The notes under the pieces are model-generated. The model did no database searches and was not told the DNA's origin. It worked only from the letters and a program-made list of their open reading frames with translations. Source: Omphiscola glabra (taxonomy: Eukaryota > Mollusca > Gastropoda > Lymnaeidae). Taken from it: 64,000 nt of DNA. Made by a program: the position numbers and the translations under genes. The stretch is taken from NCBI GenBank assembly GCA_964017045.1, contig OZ024795.1, positions 30,728,366 to 30,792,365 of the forward strand, in the 5' to 3' direction. Positions 21,791-34,275 of the stretch are shown here, piece after piece (the stretch's first letter is position 1; the number at the start of each line of letters is the position of its first letter).

Positions 21791-23595
21791 ATCAGAATAT
21801 GATTGAAACAAAACATTCATTCACCGTAAATACTCTCACAATAGGTCAACATTGTGTGTTTAACTACAGAGGATAATATATTAATACGACAAAATTGTGT
21901 TATGTAAGTGGAAATTCAAATCATTCAATTGTCAAATGGAATTTCCGCAATGTCAACTGGATCGCTTGCTCTGTCCCCAACTTCTTACAATTCTTTAGAA
22001 GTGCAGTTCATGAGAACAAATGTACGTTGACAAGACTTCAAGGGCAAGGTCAACTTATGGCGGCTCATGTTTCAGAAGCTTCGTGTCAAATTTCTGCGCA
22101 GCAGCCGACATTCCAAGAACTTAATAAGTACTCCGGTATCTTTGGAGCCACAATGGTGCAGTGACTGTTGGCAGCTAGTGTTATATTCTAAATCTATTCC
22201 GAGGTGAGAGACAAAATACGATAAAAACAAGTTATTTTGAACATATGGCGCCATATGGTACTACAGAAAGTATTAATTAACCTTAACAAAATTGGCACAT
22301 ACCTCAAAGTGAGCGTCACTGAGTGTGTTGAGGGGGGGGGGGACTTGACAGATAGTTAGAAAAGTGGACGCCTTTAGGCATAAAACATTTCGTATACCCC
22401 CCCCCCCCCACCAAAAAATAAAAATTGCTTGTTGATAACCTCCCTTTTGTCCTTTTTATGAATTCCTAATTTGACATTTGCCATAACAAGCTAAAAAACC
22501 TTTCCTCCAGCAGATGCAGTAAACATAATGAAACCAAAACCATCTCCCCACTGCACACGTCAGACCGAATTTGACTATGCAATAGTGAACATCTTTACTT
22601 TGCTCGTGCATTCCCAAATGAATTCTGACTAATATGTCAGCCTAGGGGCTAACCAAGATCAGGGGGCCCATGCAACCTTTAGCCATGGGGAACAAAGAAG
22701 CTCGAGGCCTGGGGGCCCAAAGACGCTCGAAGCCTACGAGGCAATGTCGTGGGTTAAAACGGCCCTGCCCTTAAGGGGCTTAAATAGGTCATCATCGATT
22801 GCATAAATCTACAGCTTCAATGGTTCCTTGCGTTGGCTCTGCTGATGGCCCTTAATTCGTCACTTTTCCAAAGCTAAACATTAGGCCTTAACTGTGCTGT
22901 TATTTTTTACATTAATCTACTTTTAAATTTCACAAGTAGATGTGTGACTTAAACGAACATTAAGTAGAATGGCTGACAGACAGGTGGACGAATTATTTTT
23001 TAAAAGAATATTTAAGCCTCTTTAAAAGGTCATCCTTTTATTGAAATCAATTGATTAAGTTGTCAAAATTCTTAACTAAATATGATAGCTGCGCCACTTT
23101 AAAGTTCTGCGACAACGCCATCACGTACTCTCACGGTGGCGTACAATGTCGAGCGACTTCAGTAAATAACTTGAAGAAGAAGATGATAATATAATGCCGT
23201 GACGATAAAAATTTAAAAAAGCAAAAAAAAATGGCTGTAGTATATTATATAGTATATACGTACAAAAATGTCTCTACGTTCTTGTAAAAGTTCTTAACTT
23301 TAACGCGTTCAACAAGAAGGAAATGAGACAGGTGATGGCCTTACCTTCTAGTTCTAGTCTGTTGCTCCTTTATTTTGTCGTTTGCTCCTTTATTTTGTCT
23401 GTTGCTCCTTTAAACATAAAAACAAATACGCACACACACAACTGATCTCTTCTTTACAGGTGCCGTTAAAATAAGAGCGAGCTTCTGGCTTCAACCCAAA
23501 CACGGGCAACCTCTTCAATAGCAGCTGTTCAGGTGGTCGAATGAACAACTCTTAATGTTGGAAGATGCCTGTTATCTTCATTTATCTGCCCTTTC
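21791..23595. other. Gene-free stretch
   Basis: G/C runs lie at 22331-22341 and 22397-22409. The interval 22650-22765 has GGGGGCCC and CTCGAGGCC motifs like an old MITE, without clear ends. Open frames at 21895-22254 on both strands lack splice or domain support. Confidence 0.45.
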
Positions 23596-23604
23596 AACGG
23601 ACTC

Positions 23605-23835
23605 AAACACACACACACACACACAGTGAGAGACAGAGAGAGACAGAGAGAGACAGACAGACAGAGATAGGGAGAGAAAGAGACAGACAGAGATGGGGAG
23701 AGAGAGAGAGAGACAGACAGAGATGGGGAGAGAGAGAGAGACAGACAGAGATGGGGAGAGAGATAGATAGACACAGACAGACAGAGATGGGGAGAGGAGG
23801 ATATAGAGGTAGGGAGAGAAAGAAAGAAAGAAATA
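23605..23835. repeat. CA and GA-rich microsatellite
   Basis: (CA)n leads into (GA)n and AGACAGACAGAGATGGGG repeats. Confidence 0.95.
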
Positions 23836-24663
23836 GAGTGCATGGGGGTGTGGGGGTTGCGTCCCATGGTCAAATGCTCACCCATGTTTTTTTGTTTTGT
23901 TTTTTAAAATTCAGATATTTAAAAAGACGACATAACAAAATCATGGCGCCCCTTGACCTATATGCAAGCCTTTCTTATTTCTATGTGCGGCTCCGCCTCT
24001 GGTAAAACAGTCCATACTTCCTATGACTGTTGACATAGGGGTTGTGTTGATAAAAGGTTTGGGTTTGTTCATAGATTAAAGGCATGGGACGACCGCGGGG
24101 TGCCTCCAGAAGGTGGTTGGGGGGGGGGGGGGAGTTGAATGGCGTGCGGGGTGGGTGGGGTGTGCTTTGGTAAATAGATTTATCGCATACTTTTTCACAG
24201 GTAGAGTGCAATGGGAGGAGGTCGAGAGGTAAGAAATTGTGTTGAGATGAAGCTATAGGGAGAGATGGTGTTGAGTTGAAAGTGTTGGGGGAGATTGGGT
24301 TGAGTTGAAAATATTGTAGGAGATTGTGTTGAGTTGAATGCATTGTGCCTGTGTTCGGTAGAACATCCAAAGCTTGATTTGAACGGTCTGAAATAACTCA
24401 TTTTGAACTGTTTTATTGTAACTATAAAGGTCATCCGTTGGTAAATAGAATAAGTGTGGAAAAGAGAAGATCAAATCTCTGTGTTGTTTGCAGCTGTTAC
24501 CGTGATGATGTAATCCAATTTACCCGTTACGCATGAGATATGTTGACCTCTCACTGGCTACCTCCGGTCGTGCTGAAAATAGCAAGAAAGTATTAAAAGT
24601 ATAATTAAATCAAAACATCATCGCATCCCTTGTTATAAATATAAGTTCCGCAAACTTTTGTGC
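23836..24663. other. Gene-free stretch with a weak minisatellite
   Basis: About 24230-24345 holds four imperfect copies of GAGATTGTGTTGAGTTGAA plus 8-10 bp. A G run lies at 24119-24132. Confidence 0.55.
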
Positions 24664-25262
24664 ATTATCTACTTGGTTTTACTTCCAATATAATCTACTT
24701 GGATTTACTTCCAATTTCAACTACTTGGATTTACTTCCAATTTAATCTACTTGGATTTACTTCGAATATAATCTACTTGGTTTTACTTCCAATATAATCT
24801 ACTTGGATTTACTTCCAATTTAATCTACTTGGATTTACTTTTAATTTCAGCTACCTTGGATTTACTTCCAAAATCATATTCTTGTATTTACTTTCAAAAT
24901 CATCTACTTGTTTTTACTTTCAATATAATCTACTTGGTTTTACTTCCAACATCATCTTCTTGGATTTACTTCCAATATTATCTGCTTGGGTTTGCTTCCA
25001 ATATCGTCTACTTGGATTTACTTCCAATATCATCTACTTGGATTTACTTCCAATATTATCTGCTTGGGTTTTCTTCCAATATTATCTGCTTGGGTTTACC
25101 TACAATATCATATACTTGGGTTTACTTCCTATATCATCTACTTGTGTTTCCTTCCTATATAATCTACTTGAGTTTACTTGCAATATCATCTATAATGTGT
25201 TTAATTCCTATATCATCTACTTGGGTTTACTTCCTATATCATCTACTTGGGTTTACTTCCAA
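24664..25262. repeat. Minisatellite, 26-bp unit, about 23 copies
   Basis: Unit reads TCTACTTGGATTTACTTCCA followed by ATATCA. The 187-residue open frame here is repeat read-through. Confidence 0.95.
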
Positions 25263-26149
25263 TAGGGCTATAGGGTTCCGGGTGTTACAATTCAGGAATC
25301 ATCTACAGAAATCGAGATGTGTGTTCCATCCTATGGAGAGAAGTGAAAACTGCATGTACATAACCAGTAGCGATGATATGGATCAAAACTGACGTCTTCA
25401 TAAAACAAATAGCCCACAGCACCGTAACCAATAAACCTAACCAGATATAATTTATTATAAGCATACGGCAGAGCTGCTTTACATGCGCGGGTGCTGAAGG
25501 TAGCTTTTCAATAAACAAACGAACGCATACATTTTTACAAACAATTTATATCAATATCATGGCGATATCATCTTAGACATCCTTCCAGCCCGACAGTTCG
25601 GCTACCTCAGTGTCATCAGTCGCAACAAGCAAAGATATTAATTAACCATAAACAGGAGTGACATGAACATATTAAAAAGACTATCATACTAAAAGACAAT
25701 CATACTAAAAGACGTCACATATTAAAAGACGTCACATATTAAAAGACGTCACATATAAAGGGGTGCGTCTTGGTAAGTTAAACAATAACACCAATTCGCA
25801 CAGAAGTAAATTAATTTTTACAGAACTTTGAAGTTTCATTAAGCTTTCAGTTAGTTTCGCACAAATGGCCTCGTCAGTTTTCTAAACTAAAATTATTTAT
25901 TTAATTCATGACACAGATTAAAATGTACCAAAAATAAATTATGTTAACATATGCATATAATTTAAACCAGGACCCGGTTCTGTTTCCTTATCCGGGTATT
26001 CGCCGGGTGTGTAATTCTTGGCAATGGCCAGATACCCTGGTCAGCACCCGGCTCACCTCTAATCTGTGAATTAAAATGGAATGGTCGATTTTGATTGAAC
26101 AAACCTGCCGTCCTTGTGATCGCTAAAACAAACACTGTTCGAACTCATA
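25263..26149. other. Gene-free stretch with clustered GACGTCAC motifs
   Basis: Three direct copies of about 19 bp containing AAAAGACGTCACATATT lie at 25708-25757. No exon was found. Confidence 0.5.
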
Positions 26150-26458
26150 CATTAAGACACACAACAAGCACACATACACACACATTCAGACACACAACAA
26201 GCACACATACACACACATTCAGACACACAAGCACACATACACACACATTCAGACACACAACAAGCACACATACGCACACAATCAGACACACAACAAGCAC
26301 ACATACACACACAAGCAGACACACAACAAGCACACATGCACAGACAATCAGACACACAACAAGCACACCACACATTCAGACACACAACAAGCACACATAC
26401 GCACACAATCGGACACAGAACAAGCACACATACACACACATTTAGACACACAACACGC
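26150..26458. repeat. Minisatellite, 32-bp unit, about 10 copies
   Basis: Unit reads ACACATTCAGACACACAACA followed by AGCACACATACA, a CA-rich sequence probably grown from a (CA)n microsatellite. Confidence 0.95.
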
Positions 26459-26459
26459 A

Positions 26460-26645
26460 CCGGGCCTGGATTAACCATTAGGCAAACAAGGCACGTGTCT
26501 TGGGCACCAAGCGTTTGGGGGCACCACAAGTCCTCAAGAAATATATTTTTTGGAACAAATTTGAACAGGATCAGGGGCCCCGGGCAGAAGGGGGCACCCA
26601 TGTGGGTTTGTTTCTTGGGCACTAAAATGTCTAAATCCGGCCCTG
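26460..26645. mobile_element. MITE-like element, GGGCCTGGATT ends
   Basis: Ends CCGGGCCTGGATTAACC and AAATCCGGCCCTG are imperfect inverted repeats around a GC-rich body with GGGCACCA and TTGGGCACTAAA. No target duplication is visible, and one end abuts the minisatellite. Confidence 0.6.
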
Positions 26646-26864
26646 AAAAGCATCCACACACACACATTCAGAGACCTAGACGAGGTTTTATTTTTTAATA
26701 ATAAAAAATAAACGGCTTCGAACGTGTTATCACAGCGCACGTGGCAGACAGAGATAAACAAGAGAAGGAAAAGTGACAGCGCCCATGACGGAGATATGTC
26801 CTGTGTGGGGTAGGTTGCATGGGGAAAGGGGCAATGAGGAAGATGTTCACGACTGGACAAGTCC

Positions 26865-27985
26865 AAGGTGATGGACGTTACATAACATGTCACATTCCTG
26901 TTGAGTGTCTGGGTGATGGACGTTATATAACATGTCACATTCCTGTCCCATTCTTGTTGAGTGTCTGGGTGATGGACGTTATGTAGCATGTCACATTCCT
27001 GTCCCATTCTTGTTGAGTGTCTGGGTGATGGACGTTATATAGCATGTCACATTCCTGTCACATTCTTGTTGAGTGTCTGGGTGATGGACGTTATATAGCA
27101 TGTCACATTCCTGTTGAGTTTCTGGGTGATGGACGTTATATAACATGTCACATTCCTGTTGAGTGTCTGGGTGATGGACGTTATATATCATGTCACATTC
27201 CTGTCACATTCTTGTTGAGTGTCTGGGTGATGGACGTTATATAACATGTCACATTCCTGTCACATTCTTGTTGAGTTTCTGGGTGATGGACGTTATATAG
27301 CATGTCACATTCCTGTCACATTCTTGTTGAGTTTCTGGGTGATGGACGTTATATAACATTTCACATTCCTGTTGAGTGTCTGAGTGATGGACGTTATATA
27401 GCATGTCACATTCCTGTCACATTCTTGTTGAGTTTCTGGGTGATGGACGTTATATAACATTTCACATTCCTGTTGAGTGTCTGGGTGATGGACGTTATAA
27501 TATGCCACATTCCTGTTGAGTGCCTGGGTGATGGACGGTATAACATTTCACATTCCTGTTGAGTGTCTGGGTGATGGACGTTATATAACATTTCACATTC
27601 CTGTTGAGTGTCTGTGTGATGGACGTTATATAACATGTCACATTCCTGTTGAGTGCCTGGGTGATGGACGGTATAACATTTCACATTCCTGTTGAGTGTC
27701 TGGGTGATGGACGTTATATAACATGTCACATTCCTGTTGAGTGCCTGGGTGATGGACGGTATAACATTTCACATTCCTGTTGAGTGTCTGGGTGATGGAC
27801 GTTATATAACATTTCACATTCCTGTTGAGTGTCTGTGTGATGGACGTTATATAACATGTCACATTCCTGTTGAGTGCCTGGGTGATGGACGGTATAACAT
27901 GTCACATTCCTGTTGAGTGCCTGGGTGATTTACGTTATATAACATGTCACATTCCTGTCAAATTCCTGTGACATTCCTGTGACAT
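26865..27985. repeat. Minisatellite, about 45-bp unit, about 25 copies
   Basis: The largest array in the window. Unit reads TGTCACATTCCTGTTGAGTG followed by TCTGGGTGATGGACGTTATATAACA. Longer units carry an extra TGTCACATTCT step, and a shortened GACGGTATAACATTTCAC form recurs in a roughly three-unit pattern in the right half, suggesting higher-order duplication. Confidence 0.96.
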
Positions 27986-28369
27986 TCCTGCTGAGTGTCT
28001 GGTAGAATAACAGGACACCAATCTCATGAATCTCCAACATATGACGTCACACATGTTGGCTTCCAGTGCGGCTAACAATAAGATGCTCCCTGACTCAACA
28101 GACTCTCCCTGACTCAACAGACTCACCTTGTTACTCAGTAGCTGAAGTTACTCACGACTGGAGCCACAAACCAGGCTCAGCAACACAGAAACACCCCCCC
28201 CCCCCCATAGTAAGTCGTAGATTTATCTTCACGTTTATGTTAAAACTTGACACTTGTAACAATATTATTTGACCTTTCGATTGTGGGACCCCATTTAAGG
28301 GATATCTTTGGACAGTTGGAGCGACTCTCCTTTGCACCAGTATCATGTGGGTGCATGATAATAACATGG
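27986..28369. other. Gene-free stretch
   Basis: It contains a short direct duplication CCCTGACTCAACAGACTC near 28088-28125 and a C run at 28193-28207. Confidence 0.5.
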
Positions 28370-28560
28370 GTGAGTAGCTCTTTGCTGCATAATTACAGAC
28401 ACCGTAACGGCATAATCAAAGTGAGCGGCCACACGGAAGCATGAAGATATATGTGAGTAGCTCTTTGCTGCATAATTACAGACACCGTAACGGCATAATC
28501 AAAGTGAGCGGCCACACGGAAGCATGAAGATATATGTGAGTAGCTCTTTATAAGTGGTTC
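28370..28560. repeat. 83-bp tandem repeat, 2.3 copies
   Basis: Unit starts GTGAGTAGCTCTTTGCTGCA. The two full copies are almost identical. A related diverged segment follows to 28600. Confidence 0.93.
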
Positions 28561-28599
28561 TCAAAGTGAGCGGTCAAACGGATGCATGAAAATAACTTG

Positions 28600-29051
28600 A
28601 GCTACTTAATGAGTCCTTCTCCAAGAGATCGCTTCCAGTACCATAGACGTGATCTGCTGGTGTAGCGGGTGGTTAGGGTGGGTGTTTGAGTGGGTGGTTT
28701 GGGTTGTTGATTAGGGTGCGTGATGGGGAGGGCGATAAGGTGGTGGGGTGAGCAGGGGTCAGTGGGTGAGCAGGGGTCAGTGGGGAATGGTGAATAAATA
28801 AAGGTGCATGGGATTGCCGAGTGGGGCGGGTTGAGGGGAGTGTGGTGGGGAAGTGGATATGAAATGAGGGGAGGTCTAGGGGTGGTGTTGTAAAGTGTAG
28901 AAAAGATACATTTTTTATATTTCAAATGATATATTAATATCACTATATCACCAGTCTGTTTGTTCGCTGACGAAGGCTTCCTGCCGACACGTTCGTTGTT
29001 TTGTTGCGTTCCTTTTTTTAAGGTTTAACTTTACTTTGTTTTACTAATTTC
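28600..29051. other. Gene-free G-rich stretch
   Basis: About 28670-28880 is rich in GGGTGG and GGGGTCAGT repeats. No gene is supported. Confidence 0.5.
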
Positions 29052-29240
29052 CTATAATATCGCCAGCATTCTTGCAATGTGAACAATGTTGATGGTCTTC
29101 TCCATATTGTCGAACACACCTGTGGCAGCCGTGACAGCTTTATGATGCAGCTTTGCATAAATTAAATGAAACGCAGATCCGACTTCCAGCAGTCGTAGGT
29201 CAACAACAACATTGTTGACTTCAATCACAATACTGAATGG
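29052..29240 (-). CDS. Possible exon or gene remnant, unknown
   Basis: An open frame of 62 codons without a start ends in TAG. It is not repeat-derived and has protein-like composition, including VVVDLRLLEVGSAFHLIYAK and NMEKTINIVHIARMLAIL. A possible donor (CCACAG|gtgtgt) splits it. I do not recognise the family; it could be an exon, a retrocopy fragment or chance. Confidence 0.3.
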   Translation of the reverse strand, partial: PFSIVIEVNNVVVDLRLLEVGSAFHLIYAKLHHKAVTAATGVFDNMEKTINIVHIARMLAIL

Positions 29241-29367
29241 CTATTATCTCTCACTATCGCCTAGTGTGGTGGCGTCACAGACTCCTGCGTCATAAATAAA
29301 CGCGGCGGACTGTGGGAACACTATGAAAATACACTAAGCGTCTTTCGCGATCTGTGTACACCACCCC

Positions 29368-29697
29368 GGGTTCGTGTTTCATGATCTGTGTACACAACCA
29401 AACTTGGTGTTTCATGATCTGTGTACACAACCGAGCTTGGTGTTTCATGAGCTGTGTACACAACCGAGCTTGGTGTTTCATGAGCTGTGTACACAACCGA
29501 ACTTGGTGTTTCATGATCTGTGTACACAACCGAGCTTGGTGTTTCATGAGCTGTGTACACAACCGAGCCTGGTGTTTCATGAGCTGTGTACACAACCGAA
29601 CTTGGTGTTTCATGAGCTGTGTACACAACCGAGCTTGGTGTTTCATGATCTGTGTACACAACCGAGCTTGGTGTTTCATGAGCTGTGTACACAAGTG
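29368..29697. repeat. Minisatellite, 33-bp unit, 10 copies
   Basis: Unit reads GGTGTTTCATGAGCTGTGTA followed by CACAACCGAGCTT. GATCTG and GAGCTG variants alternate. Four overlapping open frames (11-residue period) on both strands are repeat read-through. Confidence 0.97.
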
Positions 29698-30683
29698 TTC
29701 AATATTCAGGCTTTAAATTTAAAGATATTTTTGGAGGTCATCTGATATTCCTATGTTCTTGATTTTAGCTGTAGTCGTAGAGCTCTCTCTAACATAACCA
29801 AAAGATTTAAGTCCAAAAACCACTGATGAAAATTAACAAAAACTCATTCAAATAAATTAGGATAAAACAAAAAAACATCAATTTAATTTTTTGGGGTATA
29901 AATCCTTTATAATTTATAAATTATAATGTGCATGCATTTTGATTTGCATTTATTTAAGTGTACACGATGTATTGCAGCAAATGATTTTTGATATGGAATG
30001 TTTTTTTTTAAACTTACTCGCATGTAAAAACCGAATAGACTAAAGATATATGATAACCCAATGACGTCACAAATACAGAGCACATTGCAACAGCTACACA
30101 CTTCATCTCCACACCAAAACATGCACCCATTGAACAAATCCTATCTCAATCTTATTCATCTAGAAAAACCTGATTATTGGGGGTGTCGGTGGTTGAGGCC
30201 GATAATGTGACAGAGTGTTTAATGTGTTGCCACCGGCGACAAGTCTATCTGACAAGTTTCAGCTCGATAGGATGACAGGAGGTGGGTCAATTGGCCGTCC
30301 GAAGATTTTGCCACGAACACACGAACAAAGGGGGAGGAATAACAACATAATGCGCGTTCAACAGTGCGGCGGCGGGTAGAAAAATTATCTCATTTAAACC
30401 TTTTGAATAAAATAAATTAATGACTTTGAAAAAAAAACACCCTTTGTGGTGTTTCAGATTTGTTTCAATTGTTATATACTTGTACCGAGAACTCGCCCCC
30501 CCTTGATCTCCAGGTCTCGACTCACAGCTGATGCCATGTGTAATCAAACTACGGCTTTATTTAACCCGCGCCATGTTGACTTTATCTCTGCTGAGCATTT
30601 GATCCTTCCTCGGCAGGTGACGCGTACTGAGGGATGCCGGGAAGTAAATAAAATGTTAAATAACTTAAAGTTAAAGGCTGCAC
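29698..30683. other. Gene-free stretch with a dispersed repeat
   Basis: A/T-rich sequence; 30225-30312 matches the dispersed repeat at 9319-9408. Open frames at 30287-30724 extend into the inverted repeat and lack other evidence. Confidence 0.45.
30225..30312 (+). repeat. Dispersed repeat, copy 2
   Basis: It shares CAAGTTTCAGCTCGATAGG and GGCCGTCCGAAGATTTTGCC with 9319-9408. Confidence 0.75.
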
Positions 30684-31111
30684 CTATTGGTACATTTGTA
30701 CCAGAATTGAGAGGTTGGGATTAAAATACGATTTAAAATATTTTTGTTGGGTTTGTAAGACCAGATGAAGTATCAAATGAAAGATAATTGAATGTACTAT
30801 ACGTTTGAAATCGTAATTCTTTAGTTTTACTATAAAATAAACTACCACAAATGACATCCGTATAGCATTGAGCCTAATGGTACCCGGGTGCGAATGGCGG
30901 CGCTGCGTGTCCGGGTCCATTTTGACTAATGCAATTCGGATGTCATTTGTAGTAGTTTATTTTAGTTAAAATGAAGAATTAAGATTTCAAACGTATAGTA
31001 CATTCAATTATCTTTCATTTGATACATCATTTGGTCTTACAAACCCAACAAAAATATTTTAAATCGTTTTTTAATCCCAACCTCTCAATTCTGGTACAAA
31101 TGTACCAATAG
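30684..31111. repeat. 428-bp inverted repeat (fold-back element)
   Basis: The left arm, 30684 to about 30870, runs from CTATTGGTACATTTGTACC to AAATGACATCCG. It is complementary to the right arm, about 30930-31111, with few mismatches. The spacer of about 55 bp is GC-rich (CCCGGGTGCGAATGGCGGCG). Single diverged arms of the same family occur at 50397-50571 and 56501-56650, so this is a dispersed element rather than a local rearrangement. Confidence 0.9.
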
Positions 31112-31377
31112 CCACTTCGTAACTTAAATGTAGGTTTGTAAAGCCCAAGGGGTTTGGGTGGCAATGCTGTGTATTTGATCGTGTCAAGTTTTCCATTGCT
31201 CTGCGAAGTTCTAGCTGGCACCTATTCGTATTGGAGGAAGGCGGTGGGGCATGTCAGTGAAGGATATCAAACATTACGAAAGAAGTATTTCAAACACAAA
31301 CATGATTTTTACTCGTTGGTTTGAAAGCTGGCACCCATGAATTTATCATTGCTTATTACTTTATTTAATGAAAACGA

Positions 31378-31420
31378 GTGTGTGTGTGTCTGTGTGTGTC
31401 TGTGTGTGTCTGTGTGCAGA
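31378..31420. repeat. GT-rich microsatellite
   Basis: Copies of GTGTGTGTCT. Confidence 0.9.
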
Positions 31421-31467
31421 GAGGCGGAGTGGGGACTCAGTCGGAGTAACGGCTCCCCACCCGGTAT

Positions 31468-31722
31468 AGAGTACTCAAGACATCCAAAGTACTCAAGACA
31501 TTAACAGTACTCAAGACACCCAAAGTACTCAATACATTCACAGTAATCAAGCACACAGAGTACTCAAGACATCCACAGTACTCAATACATTCACAGAACT
31601 CATGACATTCACAGAACTCAAAACATTTACAGTACTCAAGAAATTCACAGTACTCAAGACATTCACATCATTAAAGACATTCAGAGTACTCAAGACATTC
31701 ACAGTACTCAAGACATTCACTA
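31468..31722. repeat. Minisatellite, 18-bp unit, about 14 copies
   Basis: Unit reads AGTACTCAAGACATTCAC with many substitutions. Confidence 0.92.
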
Positions 31723-32937
31723 AGTATAGCATTAATACCAAAATAAGTGAGTACGGTAAACATTCTGTAAAACTGTGTTCACTGAAACATATTTACAAAC
31801 AGTTCTATTGTAGTGCTGACTTCTGAAATCCTGAACAAAAGAATATTTCACGGGGGAGTTGGGGGGGGGGGGCCCGACCCGACACAAATGTGCACACTAC
31901 TGGTTTAGGTCAAGTCAGTGATCCCAAACTTGTATGGCGTGGTGCAGTTGGATGTGGTAATCGTGGTGTAACAGAGAGTTCGCTCTCGTTCAACACGCTA
32001 CTTGTAAAAAGGACATTCATTTATCTTCTAAAGCACGCAGCGGCCCACACAGCAGAAGCACTGAGTTCTAGGCCAATAACCAGCAAGCCGTGGAGATCTC
32101 TGTTGCCTGGTATGTGCCACGATAGTTGACTGGATGTTTGGCTACCATAGAAACCTGTGTGGTGATTTCCTGTGTCGTCACAGGTGTCTATGTGCTATGT
32201 CTTTTTGTGATGTGTCGTCACAGATTTATATGTGTCGTGTTTCTTCTGGGGTGTCGTTACAAGTGTCGATGTGTCATGTTTCTTGCGATGTTTTGTCTCA
32301 GATGTCATGGTTCTTAGCCCGTGTCGTCATAGATTTCTGTGCCATGGTTCTTGCCCTCTCTGTGGTCATAGCTGTAATCCAAAAACACACACAAACACTT
32401 CCGTCAAAATTGTCTCGTCTCTAATCAATTTATCAGTACAGTGGTATTCACACGAAAGCAGTCCACAGACTTGAAGTCAATAGTCCCGGGTATTCACAGG
32501 AAACCAGTCCACAGGCTTACATATAGTCTATAGTCTTACATCGGGGGTTACAACATAGTGATGGCTTACATCGGGAGTTACAACATAGTGTTGGCTTACA
32601 TCAAGAGCTACAACATAGCGATGGCCTACATCATCAGATACAATTGAAACGAAACATAAAATGCTAATGTATTGAAATATACAATTGTGTAAAATTGATT
32701 TTTTTTAAAAATCAACATTTCAATTTAACAAATTTGATAATTTATTTTAAATATGTGGACACAATGAAATCCCCATCACTATTATACAAGCAATTCAATC
32801 TTTAAAATAAGATTTCAAAACGTTTTCTTCCCCCGTGCGTTTCCCGTTGAACTACGTCAGTGTTGTTTGATTTCATCAACGTGCAGCCATATTGGTCTCC
32901 GCTGCCTTCAACGCTAACGGTTTTTATTTATTTTTTT
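31723..32937. other. Gene-free stretch with weak repeats
   Basis: It has imperfect TGTGTCGTCACAG repeats at 32160-32340 and four imperfect copies of GGCTTACATCGGGAGTTACA plus ACATA at 32510-32640. Open frames here follow these repeats. Confidence 0.5.
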
Positions 32938-32979
32938 TTTTTTTTTTTTTGTGGGGGGGGGGGGGGGGGGGGGGGGGGA
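32933..32979. repeat. Poly-T / poly-G tract
   Basis: More than 20 T then GTG then about 26 uninterrupted G, the longest G run in the window. Such a tract is prone to G-quadruplex formation and sequencing slippage. Confidence 0.95.
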
Positions 32980-33452
32980 GAGACAATCGTTACCGCAAAT
33001 TTGTAAGAAACCAATTTGTACGAATCCAATTGGTACGAAACTAAGTCGTACGAAGGAATGTTGTTCAAATGGAAGTTAGTTCGAAAGGGAGTTTGTTTCC
33101 TCGAAGATTTTTTAGGACGGTCTCAGTAAGGAATGGGGAAAATGAACACTTTTAAATATTTTATTGGGGCGGGGGCGCGCGCGCGGGGGGGGGGTGCATT
33201 TCTTTGGTGTCGAACATACTTTCCTACTAATTATCGGATACGGACAATCGCGAATCTGATATGTAATGATTACTTCGAAAGTGTCGAGTCTAAAATGTTA
33301 TGCATTTTGTTAGTGGGGTCTGGGTTAGGTTGATAGGCATTTTATACAAATAAGGGATTTCCCTTGGTCTTTCTTATGGTGGAGAATGGGTTGAGTGGGG
33401 TTGGGGACAAAAAAACGGGTTGTAATTAAACATTGACACCGATATTCAGACG

Positions 33453-33494
33453 GACGTCATGACGTCATAATCATTTCCGTCTCGCGTGACGTCA
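33453..33494. promoter_or_regulatory. Cluster of CRE-like TGACGTCA sites
   Basis: Two perfect TGACGTCA octamers (33460-33467 and 33487-33494) and an overlapping GACGTCAT at 33453-33460. This is the CREB/ATF binding consensus. No exon was identified next to it, so promoter function is only suggested. Confidence 0.4.
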
Positions 33495-33732
33495 TAAAAT
33501 TTAATCACAATTGAAAGCGCGAACGCTGTTTACAGCCCTGGAAGTTAACTGCAGACGACGACTGTTACTATTAATAGCCGCTTGGAGGTATCCTTCATTT
33601 ACTAGTAGTATCTAGATAAAGGTATAAGTATCATACAATTTCAGTCTGTTTTGAGCAGCCAGATTCGTTATTTCTCTTACAATAGTTCTTGAACACGGTG
33701 GAAAGTTTGCACCCATTTCCTGAGCCATATCA

Positions 33733-34275
33733 AAGTGCACCGTCATGAATCACGAACATCGCCATCGATGTGCACTGTCATGGACCTCGCCATCGACGTG
33801 CACTGTCATGAACCTCGCCATCGACGTGCACTGTCATGAACCTCGCCATCGACGTGCACTGTCTTGAACCTCGCCATCGAAGTCCACTGTCATTAACCTC
33901 GCCATCGACGTGCACTGTCATGAACCTCGCCATCGACGTGCACTGTCATGAACCTCGCCATCGACGTGCACTGTCATGAACCTCGCCATCGACGAGCACT
34001 GTCATGAACCTCGCCATAGACGTGCACAGTCATGAACCTCGCCATCGAAGTCCACTGTCATGAACCTCGCCATCGACGTGCACTGTCATGAACCTCGCCA
34101 TCGACGAGCACTGTCATGAACCTCGCCATAGACGTGCACAGTCATGAACCTCGCCATAGACGTGCACAGTCATGAACCTCGCCATAGACGTGCACAGTCA
34201 TGAACCTCGCCATAGACGTGCACAGTCATGAACCTCGCCATAGACGTGCACTGTCATGAACCTCGCCATCGAAGT
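33733..34275. repeat. Minisatellite, 28-bp unit, about 19 copies
   Basis: Unit reads CATCGACGTGCACTGTCATG followed by AACCTCGC. A CATAGACGTGCACAG variant forms a homogeneous block in the right third. Confidence 0.96.

Noticed and set aside
24829..25392. 187-residue hydrophobic frame that might look like a membrane protein
   Set aside because: It follows the 26-bp minisatellite; hydrophobicity comes from T-rich repeat units.
26534..27862. Series of minus-strand frames with HHPDTQQECDMLYNV repeats
   Set aside because: They are read-through of the large 45-bp array.
29290..29745. 120-134 residue repetitive frames on both strands
   Set aside because: 11-residue period equals the 33-bp tandem unit; no independent coding evidence.
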